DNA of 64,000 bases from Nephrocerus scutellatus (GCA_947095585.1 OX352761.1:21853777-21917776), one strand, 5' to 3'; shown: positions 11,540 to 23,211, numbered from the stretch's first letter. The notes: a model not told the origin generated them from the sequence alone. Made by a program: numbers and translations.

Positions 11540-12400
11540 TAAATCTTTCTTTGTGTTTCAATTAATTGCCAAAGAGCGTTTCTTTTTTTCCTCTGCAATT
11601 TTAATTAAATGTTTTAACGGAAATGACATTTTGTATTTGATAGTCACTTGTGTGGCGCATCGTTGTGAACACGGAAAAAATGTAAGTGCCAATAAATTTT
11701 TAATTGTGTTTGATAGTCCGCGCAGCATACAGGTCGTAACAAATTTTACGCAGGACCGTTATATTCAAATGCAAGTCCGCCGAGAGCCAACTTTAACTAT
11801 CCGACAATTACAATCACGCATGTGGACAACTGCAAACTTTTATGTTAGTGACCAAACCAGCAGAAATAGACTACACATAAACAATCTTCACACTCGCCGC
11901 CCGTTGAAAAGCCTACCGATACGATCGAAAAGCTAAGATTTGTGAAAGATGTGCACAGGTACAATGGAGGCGCTGTTATGGTATGGGCTGGAATTATGAG
12001 TGGTAAAAGAACTGATCTCGTTCTTACAGAAGGGAACTTATCGGCAGCTAGTTATATCAACGTGATACTGGAACCTGTCGTGCTTTCATTACCAACACAA
12101 ATCATCTTAATGCACACAGAGTAGGAATCACAACCAACTGGTTGGAAGCACAGGAAATCTATGTGTTACCATGGCCAGAACAAACCCGGGATCTAACACC
12201 TATTGAACATGCCTGGGAACAACTTCAACGAAGCATTCTGCCACATTTAACATCAATAACAACGCGAGTGTAATTATGCAATCTCCTTCAAGCTCACTGG
12301 AGAAATATTCCACAAGACAGCTTCGATACGTTGATGAGTTCCATGCCCAAATGTTGCCAAACTGTCATTAATGCAAGAGGAGACAACATCAATTATTAGG
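11540..12400 (+). mobile_element. Tc1-like transposase relic
   Basis: Plus-strand frames show an N-terminal HTH-like stretch (REPTLTIRQLQSRM), and then, in another frame, GGAVMVWAGIMSGKRTDLV and AASYINVILEPVV, which match the catalytic region of Tc1 family transposases. The frame breaks near 11930 and stops at 12122. The following bases continue the theme (EHAWEQL-like) with more stops. It is inactive and distinct from the element at 2596-4634. No termini were identified. Confidence 0.7.
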
Positions 12401-12680
12401 AAAGAAGAATAACTGTAATAATTAATTGAATTAAAAACAAATAAAAAAAATCTGAATTGAGGAATTCGTAAATTTGTATTTTTCTTCTGTTATAAGAATA
12501 CGTTTTTACCGATATCCCAGAAATGTTTTGATACCTTATGTGAAATCGATGCATCTTCTAGAAACAAAAAACAAAACAAAAATCAAACCAAATTCAATCC
12601 AATGGCAACCTGTTTCATTTACACTTTTGATGTGAGCATTATTATTACTATATATATATATATATATATATAACAAAAGT

Positions 12681-12957
12681 GGCCGCCGTGGCTCAGTGGA
12701 TAAGTGCATGCAAGCGTGGTTCGAATCCCAGTAACACCAAAAGTATTTTACATGGTCCCGAATGTCGTCTGACAAACGTCGGAAAGTAATAACTTGTCAC
12801 GGAAAGCTTCCCAATTTACCGTTCGGATATGTAACTAAATTGTATGTCGCTTCCATTTGTGTGCAAAAATATACATGCACAACACAAATGATGGCGAGAA
12901 GCTAAGCCTTTGACCACAACGGTCTGTCGCACCGAATATTATTATTATTATTATTAA
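12681..12957 (+). mobile_element. tRNA-derived SINE, copy 1
   Basis: The 5' end resembles a tRNA gene, with an A box-like TGGCTCAGTGG at 12689-12699 and a B box-like GGTTCGAATCC at 12718-12728. A conserved non-tRNA body (CGGAAAGTAATAACTTGTCACG and a cytidine-poor CACACAAATGATGGCGAGAAG part) follows, with a tail of ATT repeats at 12938-12957. Related copies on the minus strand lie at 47707-47914 and 48803-49096. A (TA)n run precedes it. It is not a true tRNA gene because the arms do not pair into a cloverleaf that I can see. Confidence 0.8.
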
Positions 12958-12965
12958 TATATACT

Positions 12966-13260
12966 AGTTTTTAGCCCCGGCGTTACCCGGGACACATCGA
13001 CCCCACCCACCGACACAAAATTGAAACCAACCCTCACCTATCCGCCACTGACCCAAAGTTGTAGCCTAGGTCGCGAGTTCATACATAAATGCCATGGAAA
13101 ACGGCATTTTTTAATTTTTCCCGAATTTTCCAAGTTTTTTCCGAATTTTCCAGCTTCTTATAATCAACCTCGGACTATTACGATTTTTTTTTTAAAATGA
13201 GCCAAATTGGTCTAGCCGTGACAAGGTAACAGAGAGACAGACAGACAGAGTTACTTTCAC
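12966..13260 (+). mobile_element. Non-autonomous repeat with AGCCCCGGCGTTACCCGG start
   Basis: It starts ACTAGTTTTTAGCCCCGGCG and finishes with ACAGAGAGACAGACAGACAGAG followed by TTACTTTCACATTTA. This layout is that of short elements very common in insects (RTE-related SINE or degraded LINE tails). A related start (ACTAGCTTTTATCGGGCG) lies at 50274. No coding sequence. Confidence 0.5.
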
Positions 13261-13265
13261 ATTTA

Positions 13266-13514
13266 GAGCGTGGCCACACAGGCATGAGAATAAAAGTCAT
13301 GTTCAGCGAAACAGGTAGGTTTCTAGTGAGTTGGAATAGAAAGCTTGATTCCACCGCAAGTCATCTACAAAAGATGACTTTAGGCCAAAGCATGAACGTT
13401 CTATAAATCAAAAAACAACAACAAATTGACAAACATATAAACGAATCCTTCGTTATGTCTAGCCACAACGTTCTTTGGCATGACTTTCATTCCCATGCCT
13501 GTGTAGCCACGCTC
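13266..13514. mobile_element. MITE, Harbinger-like, copy 1
   Basis: The termini are inverted: GAGCGTGGCCACACAGGCAT at the left and the complement of a close variant at the right, about 37 bases long. A second, 262-bp copy with the same ends lies at 26923-27184, where the flanking trinucleotide TTA is duplicated. TTA/TAA duplications are typical of PIF/Harbinger elements. Confidence 0.8.
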
Positions 13515-13804
13515 TTTTAATATAATAGTAAAGTAATGATTCGTAATGATAAAGATAGTAAGGATATGGATATGGATATAGAAAAAACATAAATTAAATT
13601 TACTTGAGAAAAATATTTATTTGAAATCAATATTTTAAAGCAATGTTGCTTTGGTAAAGCTAAGCTGGTTTTACTTTAATATCTCAAAGCAACAGCTTTT
13701 GGTTTTAAATTTTCGATGCATTTTAATTTTTATGTGTTGATACTAAAACATTGTTTCCTGGATTATTACACTTTCTTCGTCTTAGTTCATTTTATAAAAA
13801 AACG

Positions 13805-14084
13805 TATATAAATAATTTTCTTTAATAAATTTAATTTATATTCTTCCAAAAATTTCACTTTAAATTTCAGTTTTGCTTGCTCTCAAACTAATGCAAAGTC
13901 ATTTCTTACGACAAGATGACAACCCTTCGAAAATAATTTTCGATTATATAAATAATTTTGTTTAATAAATTTAATATATATTATTCCAAAAATTTCACTT
14001 TAAATTTCAGTTTTGCTTGCTTTCAAACTAATGCAAAGTCATTTCTTACGACAAGATGACAGACCTTCGAAAAAAAAATTAAAA
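13805..14084. repeat. Two tandem copies of a 140-bp unit
   Basis: The unit from TATATAAATAATTTT through CTTACGACAAGATGACA occurs at 13805-13944 and again at 13945-14084 with few differences. No gene is present. Confidence 0.8.
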
Positions 14085-14348
14085 AAACATCGCCTTACGG
14101 TGAGCATCATGACTATAAAATGGCTTTAGTTTTCATAAACCAAAAATTTTTTGGTTTACATTAAAGACACTTCGGCTTTATTCTTATGCGATTGTTGTTG
14201 TAAGCCAAGCTGGTTTTGCTAAAGCAACACAGCTTAAGTTAAATTTTCGTTCGCTTTTGTTTTAGATCTGATAATAGTCCAAAGCGATGCGGTTCGAATA
14301 GGAATAGTCTAATTAAATTCGAATATTGTATGTTAAAGCCCAACTCAC

Positions 14349-14763
14349 AATGTCACGTTCGGGCGCTCGCGCGTTGATGGGCGTTGTATCGACTTTACGA
14401 TATATTCTCTCCAACGCACGACCTCGCAATTTGCAAAACGAAATGCCGCTTCAGGTTGTTGTGCGTTTATATGACAGATAATAAAAATACAGATAATTTA
14501 AAAATTTAAAAAAGACACAAATAATTGGTGTTTAAAAAACTTTTATTAGCTGTGATAAAAATAGAGATAAAATAAAAATGAAAAGTAAAATATTTCAACA
14601 CAGCTGTGAGCTGTCAAAAAGCGCGACTTAGTAGAAAGTAGCTCTACTCGAGCGTTGCACAGGCGTCTACGATATAAAGCATGAGGTCACATTTATGATT
14701 GCTTTATATGTGCGCAGTGTTTCTACTCAATATGTCAACGCACGAGCACCCGAACGCGACATT
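14349..14763. mobile_element. MITE with AATGTCRCGTTCGGG termini
   Basis: The left end AATGTCACGTTCGGGCGCTC is matched by the complement at the right end, at about 14734-14763, for about 30 bases. The interior is AT-rich and non-coding. One copy was seen. Confidence 0.65.
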
Positions 14764-14766
14764 TGC

Positions 14767-15008
14767 TATATTGCTTTCAACAAAAAAATAAAAATTACAA
14801 CAACAAACATATTGGATAGACCAGAAATGGTTTAGCGTTATTTAACCAAATTTTTAGTTATAATTCCCACCACCAGAGTCGACTTTTAAAAATTATGTAT
14901 GGATAAGTTGGCAAACACATGAAACAAAAAATTGGTTAGTTTTTGCTGTTGCTTTGATCAGCCGTTAACCACAAAAAATACCTAACTCATTTTGTTGAAA
15001 GCAATATA
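14767..15008. mobile_element. MITE with TATTGCTTTCAACAAA termini, copy 1
   Basis: The left end TATATTGCTTTCAACAAA is the complement of the right end TTTGTTGAAAGCAATATA. A related copy lies at 37329-37606, sharing GACTTTTAAAAATTAT, GGATAAGTTGGCAAACACAT and GATCAGCCGTTAACCACAAA. It abuts the MITE before it and lies just upstream of the TMEM130-like gene. Confidence 0.8.
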
Positions 15009-15486
15009 GAAATTGTGATTTGGTCTTAAGTTGCACAAAATTCTCGCCTCTTGCAACTCCTTATATAGTTTACTATTAAATATATTACTAAAACCCTCTG
15101 GCAACATCATACAACGAAAACAAAACTACGTACTTACTGTCAGTTGTAACTTATGGCGTAGTCAAAAAAAAATCTCAAAAAGTGTAATGTGCAGTGTGCA
15201 CATACGGGGTATAACTACTTGGTATTTCGATTCGATTCCAGCAAATTTATCGGAGTTCGAGCTTTATGTGCTCTTTTCCTAATCCTTACACGTTAGTAGT
15301 TCGTTGGAGGAATTGTGCAGCTAGTATAGTATTATAAAATATATACTAAACATTAATAGTTGTAAGATAGTACGAAGACAAGTGTCGGGAAAACGAAAAA
15401 AGTGCTTTGTGAATTATCATCCTTGTATGAGTAAAACCCCCAATCCTGGCCTGATTCGAACTTCAAAGCTAATTATATGCAACAAA

Positions 15487-18400
15487 ATGATAAATAAATC
15501 AAATTTTACAATTTTCTTGACAATATGTGCAGTAGCTTCAGGTAATCAATTAGAAACCGGAATGGTCCAATAAATTATCCTCCCCATTTTCTCTTGCAAA
15601 TCAATAACCCGCCCATCACTCAATAGTTAATTGCATTTATTTTCTAAAACTATAAATTCATTAATTTTGATTGCTGTTTGCCTTAGTTAAAGCATACACT
15701 GTCGAAATCAAAAGCACTAGGTCTTCTGTGCTTGGATCCTACATCAATTTCACGGCGACTCTCTATGACGATGGGAAAATTGCGAAAAATTCATACTACG
15801 AATACAATTGGGAAGACAACGCCAATCCTGGACATTCAGCTGTAAGTAAAGTTCCCTGAATGCCAAAACGAAGAAAAAATATTTATAAATATTATTAATC
15901 ATTCTATTTGTTGGCTGTTTGGGGCGTATGCTTTCTAGTTGTTAATGTTGTTGTGCTTGTTTTGTTTTGCTTTTTGATATTGTATCGCTTATGAGCTCAG
16001 CAAACGCATACAATAAGATCGCCGATAATGCAAACGCTTGCAAGCAAACAACAAAGAAGCAATACTGACGACTTCGATATGGCGGCTTAGTTGTTAACAA
16101 AAGCGAAAATGTTGCCTTTTATTTCGGGTCGATGATAAGGTTTTGCGCCTTAGATTGCAGCTTTAATATATGCAACAGATGAACGCAAATAAACTTTTCT
16201 TTATCACAAAAAGAAAATCATTTAAATCTAAAATTTGATTGACCACCGCAATCAACAAACGTTGACTGTCGATAAACGTCGTCGACTTCGTGAATTTAAC
16301 AATGACTTTCTTTGCTGTTAGCAATGAAACGTGCTTGAAATTCTTGATTTACATTTTATTTAGCATTTTATAGTAGTGCTGTGTAATCTTTTCAGTCTGA
16401 CTAACTCTAACGCTGCAAATAGAAGCGGCTTTATCAGTTATGATATCGCATAACGCTCGCTTTGTATTGATTAGCGTTTGAAGTATGTTTCTCTTTGTAT
16501 AGACCCTTTCGTTTGAAAAATTTATTAGTGGATATCTTAAATCTAAACAAACGGCCAACTATTTTTTATATAAAATTGCATACAAAATTATTCTAACGAT
16601 GCAGATTTGATTAGGATTTCATTGTGATCTTGCAAACAGGTTAAATTGAAAAATTCCATCAATAATATTAAATTACAGCGATGTCTCAGATCACAGGCAG
16701 ATCAGCCGGTTATTCCACAACGTTAAAATACCAATAAGCACAGAAAATTATTGAACTTTGACGAAATACTTCTTTTTCACAACTGATTTTATTGTATTTG
16801 CGCCGTGAAAAATATCCGGTTTTGGTGATTAGGTCTTCTTGCTATAAGAATAATTAAAATTTAAATATTAAGCTGGAAATTCCTGAATTCTCATTACATA
16901 ATCTTTTAATTGCAGGAAATCAAATCGGAATTACCTTATAGCAATTGGTCAGTGGAATACCCGAAATCATCATCGTATGGTCCTGGCAAGTATCGTGTTA
17001 CACTGCGTGTCGAGCGAAACTTAATCATGTGGTATACAATTGCGGAAAAAAGTATTGAATATGAAATCACCGATGCCCTCAATGGAGCAATGTTGTTGGA
17101 ACAGAATGACGTGGTTCGTGAAAAGGAATACGTTTCCACCAAATTACCAGTTAATCATACAATTGCATTAAAGCAAAGTGATATGGACTTTTTGAAAAGA
17201 AATGCCACAAGTATTCAGACGTTTTGGTTTCAAAATTGTACCTACTTGGGTGTTACCGATGGCTTTTCGTACATAAATCTCTACGATACGCCAGACGTGG
17301 AGTACGAAGTCGAAGCACTAGTAATTGCTTCGTTTGAAAAGCTACCAGATCCAATTCCAAGTACGACAACAACGACCACAACGACTACAACAACAACTAC
17401 TACGACGACGACTACTACTACTCTTACTACTACTCCAAAACCTACCACAACCAGTACCAGTACAACGTCTACAAAACCAACAATAACAACTTCACCAACG
17501 ACTGCAACAACTAGATCTTCGGAAAATATTACACGCAGTCGACGTGACACAATTTCAAAAGCAATTGAATTTAATAATCGTACAGCATATGCAAATGCAA
17601 AACTGTTGGGATTGGACATTTCTTCATTTCATGGAGTAGAGCTGAGTGATGCTGCACCACAGACAAAAATTGCACCTTTGGTTGATCCAAAGGATGAAGC
17701 TTTTAAAGCGCAACAAACTGCTCACCACCTACTGCGTCCTGAGGACACAAAACGTCCGCCGTACAATTGTGCCAACAAATCGATGATTGCTATTGACCCA
17801 AAGAAGACCTATGGTTACTTCAAAAGGAGAGTTGTCTCCAAAGGTAAGAATTTAGTTACCGTCTCTTAAAAATAACACATATTATTTTTGTAGTGCCCGT
17901 TGCTAATTTCACTGCAACTGGTAAGGTTTGGCTTCAGCGTGGTGATATATTAAATTTGGAAATCACCTGTACAGGATCAAAATCACTGCAATATTGTTAC
18001 AATGTTTACGAAGGTAATTGTGGTCGTGTGGATATAAGTCAATCTAACTTAATTGATATTTTCTACATCTCACAGCACCCTACAATAAAACCGGCAATGA
18101 GACGTGTCACTTTTGGATGGACATTGATAATTGCCATTTCAATCTACAGCGTTGGTTCGCAGGTAGTAAAACGGTGTTGTTCTTTATACGCAATGATGTC
18201 TCAGAAGTCACCAGTCAGGTGACCATAAATTTCTATGAAGGTGAGTTGGTACACTCCGCTTCAACTGAATTTTTCAAGGGTATGGTATTCATTATTTCCA
18301 AATAACGTACGTGAATTGATCATTTCTTGCTGCTAACTGTTTGTCTATGATGTTGCGAAAAGAAGTGAGAAAGAATAATTCAAAAACGCTTGCTTAAACG

Positions 18401-19128
18401 TATCAATCTTCGCAGTACACATAAAAACAATGAATATAATAACCATGTACCTATTCAGGTGACGAAAGAAAACAGATTTTTTCCATATGGAATGCTTTTG
18501 AAGAGATCCAGAGAAAAAATAACGTTGCTTTTTGAATTACTCTTTCTCAGTTCTTTTCGCAAAATCATAGAAAAACAGTTAGCAGCAAGAAATGATCAAT
18601 TCCCGTACGATATTTGGAAATAATGAATACCATACCCTTTAAAAATGTTGTACCTATTCAGTTGACGCAAAGTGTATAACTGATATATGATTATAATTGA
18701 TATATAAATTCTGAACTTTTGCAGCGAAAGAGCAGTCTCAGCTATCGGTGATTGTGGTGCCAGTTTCATTTAGTTTAGTTGCTGTCATTTTAGTTGTGTT
18801 TGGCGTTGCGTACTATATACAAAGTCGAAATCGGTAAGTGGCTAAAAGTATTATCGCGTTTGATGAATTCAATTTAATTTATTCCTCTCATCCGACTAAC
18901 AGTTTCACCGTTGAAGTGGCCGATTTTAATTTTGGCGAAACACAATCCGTCGATATGGAATACAAAACATTCCAGCAGCGTCTCATCGACAGTATTTGCG
19001 ATGCGATTCCCAATCGCCAATTATTTAGTAGATCCAATTCGGATTTAGGACCCGAATCGAACAGTCCAAGTGGTAATGGTGGTGGTAGCGGTGTGGATAG
19101 CTCAATCAGATACAATTCTATGACATAA
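15487..19128 (+). CDS. TMEM130/PMEL-like type I membrane glycoprotein
   Basis: Seven exons join in phase: 15487-15541, 15687-15841, 16916-17843, 17894-18013, 18076-18240, 18725-18833 and 18903-19128, giving 585 residues. Exon 1 is a signal peptide (NFTIFLTICAVAS); in-frame ATGs at 15382 and 15427 are alternative starts. The ectodomain has PKD-like segments with several N-glycosylation sites. A threonine-rich mucin-like tract (residues about 218-271) is followed by a furin-type RSRR site near 276. One transmembrane helix lies at about 481-505. The cytoplasmic tail has FTVEVADFNFG, which I recall as a close match to the VEVADF motif of vertebrate TMEM130. This architecture resembles the PMEL/GPNMB/TMEM130 family, although the exact fly orthologue is unknown to me. 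Intron 5 holds a large hairpin repeat beginning at the donor. Confidence 0.85.
18244..18682. repeat. Foldback (hairpin) repeat inside intron 5 of the TMEM130-like gene
   Basis: Bases about 18244-18393 and 18523-18682 are imperfect reverse complements. Shared blocks are GGGTATGGTATTCATTATTT, GAATTGATCATTTCTTGCTG and a GCGAAAAGAA part. The loop is about 130 bases and repeats a piece of the right arm (GTACCTATTCAG). The left arm starts three bases after the exon 5 boundary, so it overlaps the splice donor. Confidence 0.85.
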
Positions 19129-19539
19129 GCTTATAATGCCAAACAAAAAATAGTTGTTATAAAACACGAGATCAGAATTCAATTATCTCTCTATACAGTA
19201 GATATTAGGTGTATAGATTTTTTATGTAATTTTGTTTGTCTATTGATCAAAATTTTAGTTTAGTATTTATTTTTTGAAGTGTTTGGCTTTTTCAAAACGA
19301 TTAGAGGTTTTTCCTTTAGAGCAACTCATTTTTCTTACATTAAAAACAATCACAATCGACACACACCAATCGTCATTCACATTATCTGCCAAAGTTAGAT
19401 TAAAACAATCGCAATTAATTCAAATTATTTAAGCAAAATGTTTTCGATTAATGAGATATTATGTTTTTTCGATAACAAAACACCAATGTGAATTACGTTA
19501 TTTATTTTTTCTTTTCACATTTAATTTACACACTGTAAT

Positions 19540-19806
19540 GTAATTATAATTTTTATATTTTCTATCCCAAAACTTACAACAACTGAAGTAGAATATACGT
19601 ATCATTCAGAAAGATCGATTCAAGAAGACCGAAAGCAAAAAGTCTTTAACCACAAAAGAGCGCAAACAGTCCACGTGGCGGAGGCTTCCGGTTGTCCTAT
19701 TGATTCCCTTGAATCACGTGAAATCCTTAGCGATCAGCAGCACATTTTCCGTAGGCAACGTTCTACAGGAGACCTGATGGCTTATCTAACTGAAAAGTGG
19801 AACTAG
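19540..19806 (+). other. Unassigned exon-like open stretch in the TMEM130-like 3' region
   Basis: Beyond the stop of the TMEM130-like gene, one plus-strand frame stays open for about 90 codons and ends at a TAG at 19804-19806. Its composition is protein-like (HVAEASGCPIDSLESREILS, then RRQRSTGDLMAYLTEKWN). It has no ATG at the left and could be entered at a TCATTCAG acceptor near 19600. It may be an alternative terminal exon, a terminal exon of another gene, or chance. I do not recognise it. Confidence 0.35.
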
Positions 19807-20599
19807 TATATTTACAAATCGATCTTTTTGGGAGGAACCGTGTATTATAACCTATTCATTAATCAATCATTCCTTCATTTGGTTTCCTTTCAAAGTTTTG
19901 CAATCTGTAAGGAGACTCCATTAACAAAAAACATTCTGTGTCACGTTAAATAATAAAATTTACATATATAGATAAGACAGAAAAGAAAACCGCTATATAA
20001 AACACACATCTTGTGATAACCAAATCAAAATTATATAGAATGAAAGCAATAGAATACCGAAATCACTATTATTTATATGTAATTAACTATATAATGAGAG
20101 AAATATTATGTTATTACGATATATGAGAAATTGGGGAAAGCCCAAAACAAATAAAATTTGTTAAGCATTCATAAACTCATTGATTTTGAGCATAAATTAT
20201 TATTAATCTTCAAATATATATTTATATAGTAATTATTTTTATTATCTCGCACTATACAAACACATTTTTTTTTATAGAATTTAGTTTAAGAAATAAAATT
20301 TTACTACCTTTACACATATAGTGTATATATGTCGCTAGTTGTTGCATACCAAATCCCTTCCACCCCAACAAACCCTTGACGATCTCTTTTTACAAAATCT
20401 AAAGAGACAAAATTATCAGATGCAATTTACAAACACCCTCTAAAAAATAGTATTACTCAATCATTATTCAATAAACCAAACACATAACAAATTTCATATG
20501 TAAATAGGAAAATAAACAAAAAATGAAAATAAAAACTAATTCAACTGAATGTTTAATTTTTGGAAAATTTGGAATTTTTCAGGTGTCTCACGTAGTCAC
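19807..20599. other. AT-rich stretch without a recognised feature
   Basis: Nothing gene-like was seen. It may include the distal 3' UTR of the TMEM130-like gene. Confidence 0.5.
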
Positions 20600-22330
20600 C
20601 TGGTTTGTACCCATATTCTAGTTGCACCCTAATAGCGCATCTAGTGGGCCGTCTTTCTAATAAAGATTGGCAGTGGTGAAAGCCCTACAACAGCTTCTAA
20701 TGCAGTCGTAAGGCAGGTGCGCATGACACCCGTTATATATACCTAGACAGGCAATTCTTTGTAGCTTCCGTTCAAGAACTTTCGGCTACCATATGATGGC
20801 CGCGTACGTGATAATTGGTCTGACCATCATAGTATACATCCAACGTATCATTTTAGGATTAAGACCCCAAGCTCTGCCGTAGAGGTGTCCTCTGGCACGT
20901 TCGATTGCAGACTTGATATGAGAATTCCAGTTAAGTCGTTTATTAAGGATGACTATAATGGTTTTGAAAGGATTTATGGAAAGCCCTTCTCCGTAGCACC
21001 ATTCTCGGACGTGAAGTAACGCAACTTGGATAACATGTAGCAACCCTTCTGTTTCCCACTCATGAAAAATCATACGTTAGTTAGTTCGACAGTAAGATAT
21101 TGGTTAGTTCACGAACGAAGCACATAAGAACGAGACAAAGGAAATGAACGTATGAGCAAGTATATCTTTTTTAACCTGTTCTTTTGCGAACCAGTACAGT
21201 GAGAGAATGAGCAAGTGGTTCCTTTGTTTTGCTAACCAGTTCGGTGAACGAATGACTATGACGAGTGACCATAGAAAGGGAGAGAGGACAGCCCTTCAGT
21301 CACCGACACATACACTCCCCTGAGGAGAAAGTGATGACCCGACTTTAAAGCATAGCTCTTATCCATTAGTTCGTCGAGCCTTCGATACCTCTGCTACTGA
21401 TTGCTCTTGTTATTGAGTCGTAGTCAGTGTTATTGAAAGCAACCTCAATGTCAAGGAAAGCACTCAGAGCAATTTCTTTGGAAGAAAAGGTTCCTTCCAT
21501 CTTTTTAATAGTGAAGGGTGTCCTCTGTTCTTTTACCTTTCCTGTATGCAAACTGACTTGAGTGTAGAGGGCTAGACGTATCTAACCAGGCTATGATATG
21601 AACATCAATAAGTCTCTACATAGTTTTGAGAATGAAATGATATGTTAGAGCGAACCAGTACAGTGAGAGAATGAGCAAGTGGTTCCTTTGTTTTGCTAAC
21701 CAGTTCGGTGAACGAATGACTATGACGAGTGACCATAGAAAGGGAGAGAGGACAGCCCTTCAGTCACCGACACATACACTCCCCTGAGGAGAAAGTGATG
21801 ACCCGACTTTAAAGCATAGCTCTTATCCATTAGTTCGTCGAGCCTTCGATACCTCTGCTACTGATTGCTCTTGTTATTGAGTCGTAGTCAGTGTTATTGA
21901 AAGCAACCTCAATGTCAAGGAAAGCACTCAGAGCTATTTCTTTGGAAGAAAAGGTTCCTTCCATCTTTTAGATAGTGAAGGGTGTCCTCTGTTCTTTTAC
22001 CTTTCCTGTATGCAAACTGACTTGAGTGTAGAGGGCTAGACGTATCTAACCAGGCTATGATATGAACATCAATAAGTCTCTACATAGTTTTGAGAATGAA
22101 ATGATATGTTAGACCTAAAAGGTCTGTATAATTTATGCAGCTCACTAGGCCTATTGCCTGGTTTAAGGATAAAGATTACGTTTACCTTGCTCTAGGTATA
22201 CGGAATGTAACCCCAGTTGAAGCTGGCTCTTAATAAAGCAATCAAAGCCGGCAGGATGAGTTCAATTGCCCTCTGTAAGAGCGCTGGAAAAATGTATATC
22301 TGGACTATTTTTCCCGATAAATGCGTCTCC
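20600..22330 (-). mobile_element. LINE (R1/LOA/I-like) reverse transcriptase fragments
   Basis: Minus-strand translations show RT pieces in order: an LKTM-type block near 22110, LHSSQFAYRKGKRTEDT, then FLDIEVAFNNTDYDSI. At 21073-20786 comes the C-terminal RT part, with NWNSHIKSAIERARGHLYGR and WGLNPKMIRWMY. There are many stops and frame changes. The same class of element occurs at 42440-46540 and 59900-61225. Confidence 0.75.
21186..22113. repeat. 464-bp tandem duplication within LINE debris
   Basis: Bases 21186-21649 are repeated at 21650-22113 with an offset of 464 and only about three or four differences (for example AGAGCAATT against AGAGCTATT). Both copies carry the same RT fragment on the minus strand, so the duplication happened after the LINE inserted. 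Confidence 0.9.
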
Positions 22331-23211
22331 TATGATTAGGAGCTTTATGCTATGTGTGTGAAACACAAGCACAATAACTCCTCGTGAATGCTCGATGGGA
22401 TATGCTGAACGCTGAAGGATCCTTTAGATTACAATCAAAGACTCACTTGAATTCAGGTGTTGCACAGCACCTATATAACAAATCTGATAAAACCCTTGAA
22501 TGAAGGATCATAACTTCCATTCGTTTAGCTCTCGATCACAGCAAGTACGAGTCAACAGACTTGAGTCATTTATTCTGGCGATGAAAGAACCACTTCTAAT
22601 CTCTGGCGATAGAAGGCTTATAACAAGATTAATTGGTGTTTATGTGTGCTGTGCTTGTGTTCCTTGCTCCAGCAATTCGGTGTACCCATCATGCAAGCGG
22701 AGCACATACACTTGAGTGGTGTTAGAAACGGCGATAAGCCTACAAGTCGAAGGGTACTCATATAAGAAAAAATGGCTACGAATTATCCTGTAACCGTCCT
22801 GTCAAAACGAAACGGGGAAGTGAACTTGAAGTGAAGAAGTGATCATGCAATGCTTTCATTAAGAGACTAGACGCTATCATCCGCGCCAAAGGCTATGTCA
22901 AGCAGTAACGTTTTTTACATAAAATTTAAAATGTTTTTAACATTCTCGAAAATTAAATAAAAATATGCATAATGACGAAGTTAAACTTCGATCGCCGGCC
23001 CCGTATATAGATGCTAAAAAATGTTTACGCAGATAATCTCCAATTTCCGGAATCATTTGCATTATTTAATCTTTAATTGTTCACAAACAGTTCACATTTA
23101 TCGTTAAAAACCTTAGCAGCATGCGACTTTTGCAATTCGTACATGAAAAGTTAACAACATTAGTACTAAGACATCACATTTCAACAAAAAAGTTATTCAC
23201 TTCTATATTAG
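22331..23211. other. Region without a recognised gene
   Basis: Short open frames only, none with a recognisable domain. The right end is the 3' UTR side of the TFIIF beta gene. Confidence 0.5.

Noticed and set aside
12689..12730. A possible tRNA gene with A and B boxes
   Set aside because: The arms do not form a cloverleaf, and two other copies share the downstream non-tRNA body, so it is a SINE head.
17281..17619. Minus-strand valine-rich frame
   Set aside because: It is the antisense of the threonine codon run in the TMEM130-like exon.
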